Assembly: GCF_023509475.1 (NCBI RefSeq)
Contig: NZ_JAKSDZ010000011.1
Location: 20,980 to 84,979, forward strand
From: Aestuariirhabdus haliotis
GTDB taxonomy: Bacteria > Pseudomonadota > Gammaproteobacteria > Pseudomonadales > Aestuariirhabdaceae
Direction: 5' to 3'
Length of the DNA: 64,000 nt
The notes under the pieces were generated by a model. That model ran no database searches. It was not told the DNA's origin and saw only the letters and a list, made by a program, of their open reading frames with translations. Below are positions 45,828 to 55,667 of the stretch, in pieces. The position numbers were made by a program, and so were the translations under genes. Every line of letters starts with the position of its first letter. Positions within the stretch are counted from its first letter, which is position 1.

Positions 45828-46550
45828 ATGAACTCAGGCTCTGACCCAAAGATCGACTTTGCCACCGTATTGGCCTCGTCTGTTCATGATATGAAAAACT
45901 CATTGGGCTTGTTACTCAACTCGGTAGATAGCCTGTGCTCGGCTCATCCGCCTAACAGCCCCGATGATTATGCCCGTTACTCACAACTGAACTACGAAGC
46001 CTCCCGAGTCAATAACAACCTGATTCAACTGCTCAGCATCTATCGCCTGCAGCAAGATATGTTACCGCTGTCCGTGGAGGAGAGTTACGTCAGCGATCTG
46101 TTACAAGAGCAGTTGGCACTCAACGAACCCCTGTTACAAGCCAGACAGATCGTACCCGAACTCGATTGCGATCCGGAACTGATCGGTTTTTTTGACCAAC
46201 AACTGATTGCTGGCACGATTAATAACGTCATCCTTAACAGCATTCGTTATACCCGTGATCGTTTGCACATCAGGGCCTTCCAACAGAATGATTACCTGGT
46301 TATTGAGGTCGCCGATAACGGCAGCGGCTACCCCGAACAGATGTGCGTTCAGGGCCAAACACTACAGGGTATGGAAGGAATTAGCTCAAATCAGGGGGTG
46401 GTTAATTTTGGCAGTGGCAGCACCCAGCTGGGGCTATACTTTTCAACCGAAATCGCCCGCCTTCATCAGCAAAACGGGCGATCCGGTTATATCGACCTCA
46501 CCAATGGTGAGCCTTTGGGAGGCGGCGTTTTCAGGCTGCATCTACCCTGA
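45828..46550 (+). CDS. Soluble histidine kinase without sensor domain
   Basis: 240 residues. The H-box is SSVHDMKNSLGLL with His20. A HATPase domain follows: N-box NNVILNSIRYT, G1 EVADNGSGYP and G2 GSGSTQLGLYFS. No membrane segment, PAS or GAF domain is present, so it must take its signal from another protein, perhaps the TPR response regulator upstream. The gap between them is 158 bases. Confidence 0.85.
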   Translation: MNSGSDPKIDFATVLASSVHDMKNSLGLLLNSVDSLCSAHPPNSPDDYARYSQLNYEASRVNNNLIQLLSIYRLQQDMLPLSVEESYVSDLLQEQLALNEPLLQARQIVPELDCDPELIGFFDQQLIAGTINNVILNSIRYTRDRLHIRAFQQNDYLVIEVADNGSGYPEQMCVQGQTLQGMEGISSNQGVVNFGSGSTQLGLYFSTEIARLHQQNGRSGYIDLTNGEPLGGGVFRLHLP

Positions 46551-46578
46551 TACCGCTCTATATTCGGCGGCCAACGGC

Positions 46579-47616
46579 CTAGGAGAACGCCTGATTTTCC
46601 TGCTCCATCACCCGAATAAAGGTGGTGCGCTTGGATAACTCTTTCAACGATCCAGCACCAACGTAGGTACAGGCTGAACGTACGCCACCCAGAACATCGC
46701 GTACCGTCTCCACCACCGGTCCCCGGTAGGGCACTTCCACGGTTTTTCCTTCGGAAGCTCGATATTCAGCAACGCCTCCAGCATGCTTGTCCATGGCGGT
46801 TTCGGAACTCATGCCATAGAACAGCTTGAAGCGCTTGCCGTCACGATCCACCAGCTCTCCGCCACTTTCATCATGGCCGGCAAACATGCCGCCAATCATC
46901 ACCATATCCGCCCCGCCACCAAATGCCTTGGCAACATCTCCAGCGCAGGCACAGCCGCCATCGGAGATAATCAAACCTCCGAGGCCATGGGCGGCATCCG
47001 CACATTCCATCACCGCCGATAACTGAGGATAACCGACACCGGTCTTGACTCGGGTCGTACAGACCGATCCCGGCCCAATACCCACTTTAACAATGTCGGC
47101 GCCCGAAAGAATCAGCTCTTCCACCATCTCTCCGGTAACCACATTACCCGCCACGATCACCTTATCAGGGAACGCCTCACGCACTTTGCGCAGATAGGAC
47201 ACAAAAGCCTCGGAATAGCCGTTGGCCACATCGATACAGATAAAGCGAAGCTGGGGGTGCTGTTTCAGTATCGCCTGCAAGCGACTGAAATCATCGCTTG
47301 AAGTACCGGTACTGACCATAATGTGCTGATAGATGGACTCGTCCTGAACGCTCAGGAATTCCTGCCATAACTCCAGACTGTAATGCTTGTGAACGGCGGT
47401 CACCATGCCGTGATTGGCCAGGGTGCTGGCCATGGCAAAGGTGCCTACGGTGTCCATATTGGCGGCCACCACGGGAACCCCGCTCCAACTGCTACCACTG
47501 TGTACAAAGGTGTAAGTTCTATCCAGTGCAACTTGGGACCGGCTTTTAAGAGTCGATCGCTTGGGCCTGATCAGGACGTCTTTGAAACCCAGTTTTATAT
47601 CGGTTTCTATGCGCAT
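46579..47616 (-). CDS. guaC: GMP reductase
   Basis: 345 residues, the usual GuaC length. The catalytic cysteine is in [20 protein letters not shown]. The phosphate-binding segment is [16 protein letters not shown] followed by [15 protein letters not shown]. There is no CBS domain, which separates it from GuaB. It converts GMP to IMP with NADPH. ATG at 47616 ([16 protein letters not shown]) is supported by homology. Confidence 0.93.
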   Translation of the reverse strand: MRIETDIKLGFKDVLIRPKRSTLKSRSQVALDRTYTFVHSGSSWSGVPVVAANMDTVGTFAMASTLANHGMVTAVHKHYSLELWQEFLSVQDESIYQHIMVSTGTSSDDFSRLQAILKQHPQLRFICIDVANGYSEAFVSYLRKVREAFPDKVIVAGNVVTGEMVEELILSGADIVKVGIGPGSVCTTRVKTGVGYPQLSAVMECADAAHGLGGLIISDGGCACAGDVAKAFGGGADMVMIGGMFAGHDESGGELVDRDGKRFKLFYGMSSETAMDKHAGGVAEYRASEGKTVEVPYRGPVVETVRDVLGGVRSACTYVGAGSLKELSKRTTFIRVMEQENQAFS

Positions 47617-47872
47617 AATCACTCCACAATAAAGGGTTGTATCCAGATTTGCGTACAAGCGAAGAGCAAGAAAAAGGGGTCACCGAATGGCACCCCGAAG
47701 CTTATACCCGCCGATTCTGTGATATTGATCGGCGAATGTAAAGCTCCCTATCTAGCACCGGAAAAACCCACCACCGGCAATTTCGGCGGTTAATAACGAA
47801 TAGCTACAACCCGACCTTTTAATATGCAGACAAACAGCCCTCTGGACTAGCCAAAATGAGCTTTACAGCGCT

Positions 47873-48787
47873 CTAGCCAACATACACCTGCACAGAATTC
47901 CGGCCTGCCTCTTTTGCTTTGTAAAGCGCTGAATCAGCGGCGTCAATCAGTTGACTGGCTTCCATATCGATATCCGGCACCATAGCGGCAACCCCTTCAC
48001 TGATCGTGACCCTGTCGGCCACAGAAGAATGGGCATGAGGAATATTCAAATCCGCTACGGCATCACAAAGTAACTGCGCCAATACGGTCGCATCGTGTCG
48101 GTCAGTTTCGGGCAAAACGGCCACAAACTCTTCGCCACCATAACGCGCAAGCAAGTCACCCGAACGCTGAATATTTTCCAGCAAACACTCGGCAACCCTT
48201 TGCAAACAGCGATCTCCAGCCATATGACCATAGTGGTCGTTGTAAGCCTTGAAGCAGTCAACATCGATCATCAGAAGCGCCAGCGAGCTTTGGTTTCGAC
48301 ACGCCCTGCGTAGCTCATTCTGAATGCATTCATCCAGCTTGCGACGGTTATAAACCCCCGTCAGGCTGTCGTGCACGGTCAGATCCGTCAGCATATCCCG
48401 CTGGCGTTTCAACTGCAGATGGGTTCGCACCCGTGCAACCAATACCGGTACCGAAAAGGGTTTAACGATGTAATCAACGGCTCCCAGGGAAAGGCCATAA
48501 GCCTCCTGCTTTTCCTGACTCTCGGAAGTGATGAGAATAATTGGGATGTGAGAGGTTTTCTCATTGTCAGACAACTGCCGACAGAGTTCGTAACCATCGA
48601 TATCCGGCACGCTGACATCGAGCAGAATAAGATCCGGCAGTGCATCCAGTTCCGCCCTTTCGAGGGCATCCTTGCCACTGGTTGCCACATCGATACTGAA
48701 CTCTCGGCTCAGTATCTGACCGAGGATGCGAATATTCATCTCCTCATCCTCGATAATCAGTACCGACTGCTTGTCCTTATCGTTCAT
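47873..48787 (-). CDS. Diguanylate cyclase with receiver domain (PleD-like)
   Basis: 304 residues. The receiver domain has the phospho-acceptor aspartate in LILLDVSVPDIDGYEL and Lys in DYIVKPFSVP. The GGDEF domain has an active GGEEF (ARYGGEEFVAVLPE) and an RxxD inhibitory site five residues before it (RSGD). It would make cyclic di-GMP when phosphorylated, with feedback control. No cognate kinase is adjacent. Confidence 0.92.
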   Translation of the reverse strand: MNDKDKQSVLIIEDEEMNIRILGQILSREFSIDVATSGKDALERAELDALPDLILLDVSVPDIDGYELCRQLSDNEKTSHIPIILITSESQEKQEAYGLSLGAVDYIVKPFSVPVLVARVRTHLQLKRQRDMLTDLTVHDSLTGVYNRRKLDECIQNELRRACRNQSSLALLMIDVDCFKAYNDHYGHMAGDRCLQRVAECLLENIQRSGDLLARYGGEEFVAVLPETDRHDATVLAQLLCDAVADLNIPHAHSSVADRVTISEGVAAMVPDIDMEASQLIDAADSALYKAKEAGRNSVQVYVG

Positions 48788-48935
48788 TTCCCATACCTCT
48801 GGTCGATTATCCCATCAGTATAGATCAGCCCTCGAACAAGGGCGGGCAAAACCGCAAAATCCCACCCTGCCAGACTAGCCATAACCCATTGCGGGCTGGA
48901 TAATGCCTGATTGATACAGTCGTGGAGGCTTTAAG

Positions 48936-49574
48936 GTGGACATCCAACAATTGAGGCGTGAGTACCTGCACGGTGGCCTGAACCGTAAGGATCTGCACCA
49001 GGATCCCATTTCACAATTTGAGATCTGGCTACAACAAGCCATCGACGGCAAACTGCCAGACCCTACGGCCATGAGCCTGGCCACCGTCTCCAAAGAGGGT
49101 TATCCATCGCAGCGTATTGTGCTGTTAAAGCAGCTCGATCACCGGGGCTTTGTTTTTTTCACCAATTTGGGTAGCGCCAAGGCACAGCAGATTGAGGATA
49201 ACCACCGGGTCAGCTTACATTTCCCCTGGCTGGAGCTGGATCGCCAGGTAATCGTCAGTGGCTACGCTTCCCGGCTCAGCAATCGAGAAGTGCTCAGCTA
49301 TTTCCTCAGCCGTCCGAAAGAGAGCCAACTGGCCGCCTGGGCATCGCGGCAAAGCCACCCCATCTCCTCACGCCAGCTACTGGAGCAGAAGTTTGCTGAG
49401 ATAAAACACAAATTCACCCATGGAGAGGTTCCCTTGCCCTCTTTCTGGGGTGGCTTTCGCGTTGCACCTCGGACAATTGAGTTCTGGCAGGGAGGCGCTC
49501 ATCGATTGCATGACCGCTTTCTCTATACCCGACAAGAAGATGATCTATGGGATATTGAACGACTGGCACCCTAA
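48936..49574 (+). CDS. pdxH: Pyridoxamine/pyridoxine 5'-phosphate oxidase
   Basis: 212 residues with FMN- and substrate-binding segments: [37 protein letters not shown], and the C-terminal [25 protein letters not shown]. It makes pyridoxal phosphate with oxygen. The start is GTG at 48936 with GGAGG seven bases upstream. Confidence 0.94.
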   Translation: MDIQQLRREYLHGGLNRKDLHQDPISQFEIWLQQAIDGKLPDPTAMSLATVSKEGYPSQRIVLLKQLDHRGFVFFTNLGSAKAQQIEDNHRVSLHFPWLELDRQVIVSGYASRLSNREVLSYFLSRPKESQLAAWASRQSHPISSRQLLEQKFAEIKHKFTHGEVPLPSFWGGFRVAPRTIEFWQGGAHRLHDRFLYTRQEDDLWDIERLAP

Positions 49575-49607
49575 AACCGCTGCGAGTCATTATCACTACC
49601 CGCAAAA

Positions 49608-50420
49608 TTAGCGAGGAGCTTGCAAGGGCAACCGAATACGTTGCGGGAAGTTGAGTTGCTGTAAATCCTTACCCCAGTATTGAGCAATCAGCTTTGTGAT
49701 AAGCCCGGATTCCTGGGCTTTGCGTATCGCGTCTTCGATCAGCAAGCGATACTCGGGTCTGGCAAACTCTCCCTCTTTGCTGAGGTAAAAAATATAGTCT
49801 CTCTCATATTCCAAGACCAACCGTTGCTCTATCGCTAATCCGGGATACTGTATGGCATCACTTATTATTTCGTGCGTACCTCTTGGAAAGTAAGCGTACT
49901 CTCTGCGATTTTTCAGGATGCGATAGATAGCGTTCCAGTTGCCCGAATGCTCTTTCACAGGAAGCCGATTAAGCCGCCAAATATCAACATCGAACCAATC
50001 CGTACCCATTCCAGCGACTAATTCAAGATCGCGAAAATCCTGCAAAGAATTCACTCGATCAAACAAGGCTTGCTGCCCGGGTTTAATCAGCAAAATACGC
50101 TGGCCAGCCACGCCCTGCGTCAAACCACCGGGTATGGCCAGGAAGCGGCTATCACGGCGCTCGGTTCTCAGCATCCAGAAAGCGGTAATCTCTCCCCGCG
50201 CCAACATCAATCGAGCCCGATTCTGGGGCACCGACACGTACTGAACAGACACCTTGTGCCCCTGGTGCTCCAATGCCTCACGCATCACATCATGAAAGAA
50301 GTGATGCGAGTCCTGAGCATCGACAATAATCGGCAAGCGCAATGTAAGATCACCCCCATAGCTGGCTGACGCCATCAGCATCATGAGTAATCCCGAAAGA
50401 AAAGCCTGTGTTCGCCTCAT
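49608..50420 (-). CDS. Periplasmic substrate-binding-protein-like protein
   Basis: About 270 residues. A signal peptide (RRTQAFLSGLLMMLMASASYG) leads to a two-lobed binding-protein fold like SBP_bac_3 (VRSLQDFRDLELVAGMGTDWF-type hinge; GLITKLIAQYWGKDLQQL at the end). No transporter genes are adjacent. It may be a solute sensor or an exported binding protein of unknown role. ATG at 50420 is preferred over a GTG nine bases upstream. Confidence 0.72.
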   Translation of the reverse strand: MRRTQAFLSGLLMMLMASASYGGDLTLRLPIIVDAQDSHHFFHDVMREALEHQGHKVSVQYVSVPQNRARLMLARGEITAFWMLRTERRDSRFLAIPGGLTQGVAGQRILLIKPGQQALFDRVNSLQDFRDLELVAGMGTDWFDVDIWRLNRLPVKEHSGNWNAIYRILKNRREYAYFPRGTHEIISDAIQYPGLAIEQRLVLEYERDYIFYLSKEGEFARPEYRLLIEDAIRKAQESGLITKLIAQYWGKDLQQLNFPQRIRLPLQAPR

Positions 50421-50526
50421 TCCGTCCACGCTTGCAGTTAGTGCCCTAATCTAGCCTATATCACTGTCCGCAGACTCGCCAGATAGCTATAATGAGCAGC
50501 CGATTCAACCTTCACGAGCATTGATA

Positions 50527-51582
50527 ATGAGCCGACTCTGGAGCCGCAAGGTTCACGCCCTGACTCCCTACGTACCGGGCGAGCAGCCCCAGGACCAGCA
50601 GTATATAAAGCTGAACACCAACGAGAGTCCCTACGGCCCTTCCCCCAAGGCTGTAGAGGCAATGCAAAAGGCTTGCAACAATGACCTGCGGTTATACCCA
50701 GATCCTCAGTGCCGCCAGCTAAAACAAGGCATTGCCGACTATTATCAGCTCGATAGTAACCAGGTATTTGTAGGCAATGGCTCAGATGAGGTGCTGGCAT
50801 TCACCTTTCAGGGTTTCTTTCAAAAAGACCTGCCTCTGCTGTTTCCCGATATCAGTTACAGCTTTTATCCGGTCTATTGTGAGCTGTATGACATCAAAAC
50901 CCAGCCCCAGCCACTGGATGAAAACTTCGCAATCCGCTTACCAGATTATCCCACAAAGAACGGCGGTATTATCTTCCCCAACCCCAATGCACCAACGGGT
51001 CGCTGCCTGCCATTAAGTGAAATCGAGGATCTGTTGCGACGTAACCGCGAGTCGGTCGTGGTTATCGATGAGGCCTATATCGATTTTGGTGGCGAAAGTG
51101 CAGCGACACTGGTACCCCGTTATGACAACCTGCTGGTAATTCAGACCCTGTCCAAGTCTCGCGCACTGGCGGGTATTCGAGTCGGTTTTGCGCTAGGTCA
51201 TCCAGATCTTATCGACGGGCTTGAACGTATCAAAAATTCGTTCAACTCCTACCCTCTCGACCGCCCAGCTCTCGCCGGGGCAGCAGCGTCTATTGAAGAT
51301 CATGAACATTTCATCAGAAGCTGCGAAAAAGTTATCACCACTCGAGAATGGACAACCGCAGAGCTGAACAAGCTGGGATTCAAAGTGGTGCCCTCAAAAG
51401 CCAATTTTGTGCTTGCCAGCCATCCAGAACATGACGCTGGCGATCTCTATACAGCATTAAAACAGGCCGGTTTTCTCGTGCGCTACTTCAACAAACCTCG
51501 TATTGGTAATCACCTGCGTATCACGATCGGTACCGATGACGAAATGAAGCAATTTATCGAACAGTTGATCGGACTGATATAA
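50527..51582 (+). CDS. hisC: Histidinol-phosphate aminotransferase
   Basis: 351 residues, a class II PLP aminotransferase. The PLP lysine is in [17 protein letters not shown]. The substrate loop [12 protein letters not shown] and [11 protein letters not shown] are typical of HisC. It converts imidazole-acetol phosphate to histidinol phosphate. It stands alone, away from other his genes, as HisC2-type copies often do. Confidence 0.9.
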   Translation: MSRLWSRKVHALTPYVPGEQPQDQQYIKLNTNESPYGPSPKAVEAMQKACNNDLRLYPDPQCRQLKQGIADYYQLDSNQVFVGNGSDEVLAFTFQGFFQKDLPLLFPDISYSFYPVYCELYDIKTQPQPLDENFAIRLPDYPTKNGGIIFPNPNAPTGRCLPLSEIEDLLRRNRESVVVIDEAYIDFGGESAATLVPRYDNLLVIQTLSKSRALAGIRVGFALGHPDLIDGLERIKNSFNSYPLDRPALAGAAASIEDHEHFIRSCEKVITTREWTTAELNKLGFKVVPSKANFVLASHPEHDAGDLYTALKQAGFLVRYFNKPRIGNHLRITIGTDDEMKQFIEQLIGLI

Positions 51583-51626
51583 CCCGTCAGCCATAATAAT
51601 CTGACTCAGAAGCTCATCAATCACTC

Positions 51627-51672
51627 ACCACCTGGGGTTCGTAACTCCGCTAAAAGTCGAGTTCCAGGTGGT
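51627..51672. terminator. Inverted repeat between convergent hisC and marR
   Basis: ACCACCTGG (51627-51635) and CCAGGTGGT (51664-51672) are perfect complements, extended on the inner side by GGTTC/GAGTTC-like bases. The right arm lies in the end of the marR coding region. Probably a shared terminator, but without a T-run. Confidence 0.5.
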
Positions 51673-52093
51673 CCAGTTTTTCCAACAATGTGCGCAGCAA
51701 TTCGCGTTCATGATCGCTGAGCTGAGAGACAATTTTCTCTTCATAGGCCTGCGCAATCGGCACTATTTTTTGATAAAGTTTTTGCCCCTTCGCAGACAAA
51801 CTGAGTTGTGAACGTCGTTTGTCATCGACCGCAAAACTTCTTATCAACAGCTTCGAAGCCAACAATTTGGTCACCGCACGAGACGTTGCCACCTTATCCA
51901 TAGCCGTCAATTCGGCCACCTGAGCTGCCGAGAGATCCGGTTGCTCTCCCAATACCGCAATAATGCGCCACTCCGGCCGGGTTATCTGGAACTGCTGCTC
52001 GTAATGATCTGCCAGAGAGCGGCTGATACGGTTCGCCAGCACGTAGAGGCGATAGGGCAAAAAGTTGTTCAGTTGTAAGGGTGACTGGTTCAT
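51650..52093 (-). CDS. MarR family transcriptional regulator
   Basis: About 147 residues with a winged helix: LSAAQVAELTAMDKVATSRAVTKLLASKLLIRSF and the wing DDKRRSQLSLSAKG. It is divergent from the HPPD gene, and a perfect inverted repeat lies between them, so it probably represses tyrosine catabolism in response to a pathway intermediate (inference). ATG at 52093 (MNQSPLQL) is favoured; the frame extends nine residues upstream. Confidence 0.9.
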   Translation of the reverse strand: MNQSPLQLNNFLPYRLYVLANRISRSLADHYEQQFQITRPEWRIIAVLGEQPDLSAAQVAELTAMDKVATSRAVTKLLASKLLIRSFAVDDKRRSQLSLSAKGQKLYQKIVPIAQAYEEKIVSQLSDHERELLRTLLEKLDHLELDF

Positions 52094-52162
52094 TGCAGGG
52101 TTCCCGGGATGCGGCTCCATTGAGAAAACTCTAACTAACTGCGCCAGATTTTAGACGCGCTT

Positions 52163-52190
52163 GATAATAGTTTCATTTGCAACTATTATC
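52163..52190. promoter_or_regulatory. Perfect inverted repeat, probable MarR operator
   Basis: GATAATAGTT (52163-52172) and AACTATTATC (52181-52190) are exact reverse complements around eight bases (TCATTTGC). The length and AGTT...AACT core fit a MarR-family dimer site. It lies 70 bases before marR and about 155 before the HPPD gene, so it can control both. Confidence 0.7.
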
Positions 52191-52243
52191 CTGAAGCAGT
52201 CAGTTCGATGGCTTTCCTGTCGCTATATTTGGCGAAAAAACGA

Positions 52244-52264
52244 TTATAAGCCGTCTACTTATAA
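52244..52264. promoter_or_regulatory. Second inverted repeat upstream of the HPPD gene
   Basis: TTATAAG (52244-52250) and CTTATAA (52258-52264) pair perfectly around seven bases. It could be a secondary regulator site. Its sequence differs from the main MarR-type repeat. Confidence 0.4.
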
Positions 52265-52344
52265 CAACCATAACTATTTATTGAGCCGTTGCCCACGCAA
52301 CGCGCGATTAAAAAAACAATAAAATTTCCTAGCCGGGAGCGCAT

Positions 52345-53457
52345 ATGGCCGATCTATTTGATAACCCAATGGGATTAGAAGGTTTTGAATTTGTTGAATT
52401 TTCAGCACCTGAAAAAGGCTTACTGGAAGAAATTTTCGATAAACTGGGTTTTCTCAAAGTAGCCAATCATCGCTCAAAAGATGTCACCCTGTGGCGACAA
52501 GGCGACATCAACTTCATCATTAACTATGAACCCAAATCTCCAGCGGCTTACTTCGCTGAAGAACACGGTCCCTGTGCATCCGGCATGGCATTTCGTGTTC
52601 GTAACTCCCACCAGGCTTATGAACGAGCGCTGGAACTGGGCGCTCAACCCATGGTTATGGAAACCGGCCCCATGGAACTCAATCTACCCGCCATCAAAGG
52701 TATTGGCGGCGCGCCCCTCTATCTGATCGACCGCTATCAGGGCCAAAACACCATTTACGATATTGATTTTGAATGGATCGAAGGCGTTGATCGCTCCCCC
52801 GAGGGTTGCGGTTTTAATGTCATTGATCACCTGACCCATAATGTTTATCGTGGCCGCATGGATTACTGGGCTAAGTTTTACGAATCCATTTTCAATTTCA
52901 AAGAGATTCGCTACTTCGATATTAAAGGTGAATATACCGGACTGATCTCTCGCGCCATGAGCGCACCGGACGGGTTGATTCGTATCCCGCTGAACGAAGA
53001 GTCCGGCGGCGGCACCGGTCAAATCGAAGAATACCTGATGGCTTATAACGGCGAAGGCATCCAGCATATTGCGTTTTCCTGCGATGACCTTTATGCCTGC
53101 TGGGACAAGCTGAAAGCCCGTGGTGTACCCTTTATGACAGCTCCGCCCGATACCTATTACGCCATGCTCGAAGAACGCTTGCCCGGCCATAATGAGCCGG
53201 TAGACAAGCTAAAATCCCGGGGTATTCTGCTTGATGGCAACACAGAAGATGGCAATCCACGTTTGCTGCTACAGATATTTTCCGACACCCAAATCGGCCC
53301 CATCTTTTTTGAATTCATACAACGCAAACAGGATGAGGGATTCGGTGAAGGAAATTTCAAAGCCTTGTTTGAATCTATAGAACGCGATCAGATTTCCCGA
53401 GGGGTTATTGGGGCTTCCGAGACCAACCAGAAGCCGATACAAACCGAAACCAAATAG
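52345..53457 (+). CDS. hpd: 4-hydroxyphenylpyruvate dioxygenase
   Basis: 370 residues, two VOC-fold halves. Fe(II) ligands are expected at His in [11 protein letters not shown], His in [11 protein letters not shown] and Glu in FFEFIQRK; all are present. It converts 4-hydroxyphenylpyruvate to homogentisate in tyrosine breakdown. AGCCGGGAGC lies before the ATG. It is first in a run of three genes. Confidence 0.94.
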   Translation: MADLFDNPMGLEGFEFVEFSAPEKGLLEEIFDKLGFLKVANHRSKDVTLWRQGDINFIINYEPKSPAAYFAEEHGPCASGMAFRVRNSHQAYERALELGAQPMVMETGPMELNLPAIKGIGGAPLYLIDRYQGQNTIYDIDFEWIEGVDRSPEGCGFNVIDHLTHNVYRGRMDYWAKFYESIFNFKEIRYFDIKGEYTGLISRAMSAPDGLIRIPLNEESGGGTGQIEEYLMAYNGEGIQHIAFSCDDLYACWDKLKARGVPFMTAPPDTYYAMLEERLPGHNEPVDKLKSRGILLDGNTEDGNPRLLLQIFSDTQIGPIFFEFIQRKQDEGFGEGNFKALFESIERDQISRGVIGASETNQKPIQTETK

Positions 53458-53467
53458 AGGGCGCAGC

Positions 53468-54028
53468 ATGACATCACTGGCACTTAAGGGCATTCATCAC
53501 GTCGCCTATCGCTGCATCGATGCCAAACAGACGGTAGATTTTTATCAGCAGCATCTGGATATGGATTTCATGCTGGCGATTGCCGAAAATGAGGTTCCTT
53601 CAACCAAGGCTGCCGATCCCTATATGCATGTATTCCTGGATGCGGGTAACGATAATGTGCTGGCTTTTTTTGAGTTACCTAACGCCAAAACGATGGGCAA
53701 AGATCAAAACACACCCGCCTGGGTGCAACACATCGCCTTTAAAGTCGACAGCCTGGAAACCTTGCTAGCGGCTAAAAGGCGTCTGGTAGATGCAGGCATC
53801 GATGTGTTGGGCCCTACCGAACACACGATCTTTAAATCGATCTATTTTTTCGATCCCAATGGTCATCGCATCGAGCTGGCAGCCAATACGCAGCAACCTG
53901 GCATGCTCGAAGAATTGAAACGTGTTGCCCCTGCCATGCTCGAAGAGTGGTCTAGAACCAAACAAGCTCCGCGCCACGCCGACTGGCTGCACGGTAAGGG
54001 AGAATTCAACACCGCTTCCGAGCAGTAG
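53468..54028 (+). CDS. VOC superfamily (glyoxalase/dioxygenase) protein
   Basis: 186 residues with a VOC fold: GIHHVAYRCIDAKQTVDFYQ, WVQHIAFKVDSLETLL and IYFFDPNGHRIEL, supplying metal-ligand-type His and Glu residues. It lies 10 bases after the HPPD gene, before the FAH-family gene. Its reaction is unknown. It is too small to be homogentisate dioxygenase, which this set lacks. Confidence 0.85.
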   Translation: MTSLALKGIHHVAYRCIDAKQTVDFYQQHLDMDFMLAIAENEVPSTKAADPYMHVFLDAGNDNVLAFFELPNAKTMGKDQNTPAWVQHIAFKVDSLETLLAAKRRLVDAGIDVLGPTEHTIFKSIYFFDPNGHRIELAANTQQPGMLEELKRVAPAMLEEWSRTKQAPRHADWLHGKGEFNTASEQ

Positions 54029-54107
54029 CGAATCAGTATCTATTGCACTATGGCCATGGTCATCCAAACCCGGCCCGATTGACAATTTACAGAGTGAGAA
54101 GAGACAG

Positions 54108-55121
54108 ATGAAACTGGCATCGTTGAAAGAGGGTCGTGACGGCGCCCTGGTAGTTGTTTCCCGAGACCTTCAGTTTATGGTCAGTGCCCGCGATATAGCA
54201 CCCACCTTGCAAGCGGCACTGGATACCTGGGATGTGACAAAGGCTCAGCTTCAGCAACGTTATGAGCAACTAAACCAGGGCAACATAAATAATCACCAAC
54301 CCTTCGACCAATCCCTTTGCGCCTCCCCCTTACCAAGGGCTTTCCATTGGGCGGATGGTTCCGCTTACGTCAATCATGTTGAACTGGTGCGTAAGGCCCG
54401 CGGCGCAGAGATACCGGAATCCTTCTGGACCGATCCGTTGATGTATCAGGGCGGATCCGATACCTTTCTTGGGCCCCGCGACGATATCCAGATGCCACAG
54501 TCCGAAGGCTTTGGTATCGACTTTGAAGCAGAAATTGCCATCATTACCGACGATGTTCCCATGGCCTGTTCCTCGCAGCAGGCCGGTGAGCATATCAAAC
54601 TGCTAATGCTGGTGAACGACGTCTCGTTACGGGGCCTGATTCCCGGCGAACTGGCCAAGGGCTTCGGCTTTTATCAGTCTAAACCTTCCAGCGCTTTCAG
54701 CCCGGTCTGCGTCACCCCGGATGAGCTCGATAACCACTGGCACAATCACAAGCTACACCTCCCCCTGTGCTCCTGGCTCAACGGCAAAGCCTTTGGCAAA
54801 CCCAACGCCGGCGTCGATATGACCTTTGATTTTTCCCAGCTGATCGCACATGCAGCACGCACCCGTCCCCTGTGCGCAGGTACCATTATTGGTTCGGGTA
54901 CGGTATCCAACAAACAGGATGATGGTCCCGGCAAGCCCATCGAAAAAGGTGGGCTGGGTTACAGCTGCATCGCCGAGTTGCGAATGATTGAGACCATCCA
55001 AAGTGGATCCCCTTCAACCGCCTTTATGAGTTTTGGCGACCGCATTTCAATCGAAATGTATGATGAACAAGGCGATTCTATCTTTGGTCAAATCGAGCAA
55101 ACCATTACAAAGCTAACCTAA
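54108..55121 (+). CDS. Fumarylacetoacetate hydrolase family protein
   Basis: 337 residues. The N-terminal region (MKLASLKEGRDGALVVVSRD) and the catalytic FAH domain are present: GFGIDFEAEIAIITDDVP with metal-binding acidic residues, GFGFYQSKPSSAFSP, and GTIIGSGTVSN. It probably cleaves fumarylacetoacetate or a related acylpyruvate. It follows hpd and the VOC gene on the same strand; a ribosome-binding GAGAAGAGA precedes the ATG. Confidence 0.88.
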   Translation: MKLASLKEGRDGALVVVSRDLQFMVSARDIAPTLQAALDTWDVTKAQLQQRYEQLNQGNINNHQPFDQSLCASPLPRAFHWADGSAYVNHVELVRKARGAEIPESFWTDPLMYQGGSDTFLGPRDDIQMPQSEGFGIDFEAEIAIITDDVPMACSSQQAGEHIKLLMLVNDVSLRGLIPGELAKGFGFYQSKPSSAFSPVCVTPDELDNHWHNHKLHLPLCSWLNGKAFGKPNAGVDMTFDFSQLIAHAARTRPLCAGTIIGSGTVSNKQDDGPGKPIEKGGLGYSCIAELRMIETIQSGSPSTAFMSFGDRISIEMYDEQGDSIFGQIEQTITKLT

Positions 55122-55147
55122 GGCAACTCTGATTAATTCCGGCAACT
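55119..55147 (+). repeat. Dispersed repeat, copy 4
   Basis: TAAGGCAACTCTGATTAATT followed by CCGGCAA, starting at the FAH stop codon. It shares the GGCA-x-CTGATTAATTC core with the copies at 19886, 21944, 24553 and 63879. Confidence 0.6.
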
Positions 55148-55161
55148 ATGATTGTTTATAG

Positions 55162-55189
55162 CAACCCCCTCAAGGATCGTTAGGGGTTG
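55162..55189. terminator. Bidirectional hairpin after the tyrosine operon
   Basis: CAACCCC (55162-55168) pairs with GGGGTTG (55183-55189); flanking TATA/TTATA bases extend the symmetry. It sits between the convergent FAH and small secreted protein genes. Confidence 0.6.
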
Positions 55190-55195
55190 TTATAG

Positions 55196-55552
55196 CTATT
55201 CCCACTCAATAGCAAAAGACTCACGCTTGGCCTCTATTTCCGGCCAGATAATCAAACTATTGTCATGGGTGTAATACACACCCACAAAACTTGATGATTC
55301 AAACTGCGTGCGCCCAAAAGAGCCGGGGGATTTCACAAAGTACACCAGAACTTCATCCCGCGGACCTCGATACTGCGCAAACAGCTTTCTCATTAATGCC
55401 GAGGCTTCAGGCTCGGTTATCCCGGTCAGATCATCGCACAGCACATAGAGGGTATAACCCGCCTCATACCCCGTCGCCAGCTTATCGCAACCCTGATACG
55501 AATAGGCGTCCATAGCCAGAAACATCATCACTACAGCTAAAAGTCTGCTCAT
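55196..55552 (-). CDS. Small secreted hypothetical protein
   Basis: 118 residues with a signal peptide (RLLAVVMMFLAMDAYS) and a mature part with two cysteines (QGCDKLA, YVLCDDL). No family is recognised. Convergent with the tyrosine operon. Confidence 0.65.
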   Translation of the reverse strand: MSRLLAVVMMFLAMDAYSYQGCDKLATGYEAGYTLYVLCDDLTGITEPEASALMRKLFAQYRGPRDEVLVYFVKSPGSFGRTQFESSSFVGVYYTHDNSLIIWPEIEAKRESFAIEWE

Positions 55553-55667
55553 CTATAGGCCTCCGCCACGTCTTCAAGCGATCCATCACATATTATCGAG
55601 CGCTTAATCCACGCGATAACCTTGTCAGATTAGCCTAAAGCTACAGCAGCGGGAAGGCAGCGTAAAC

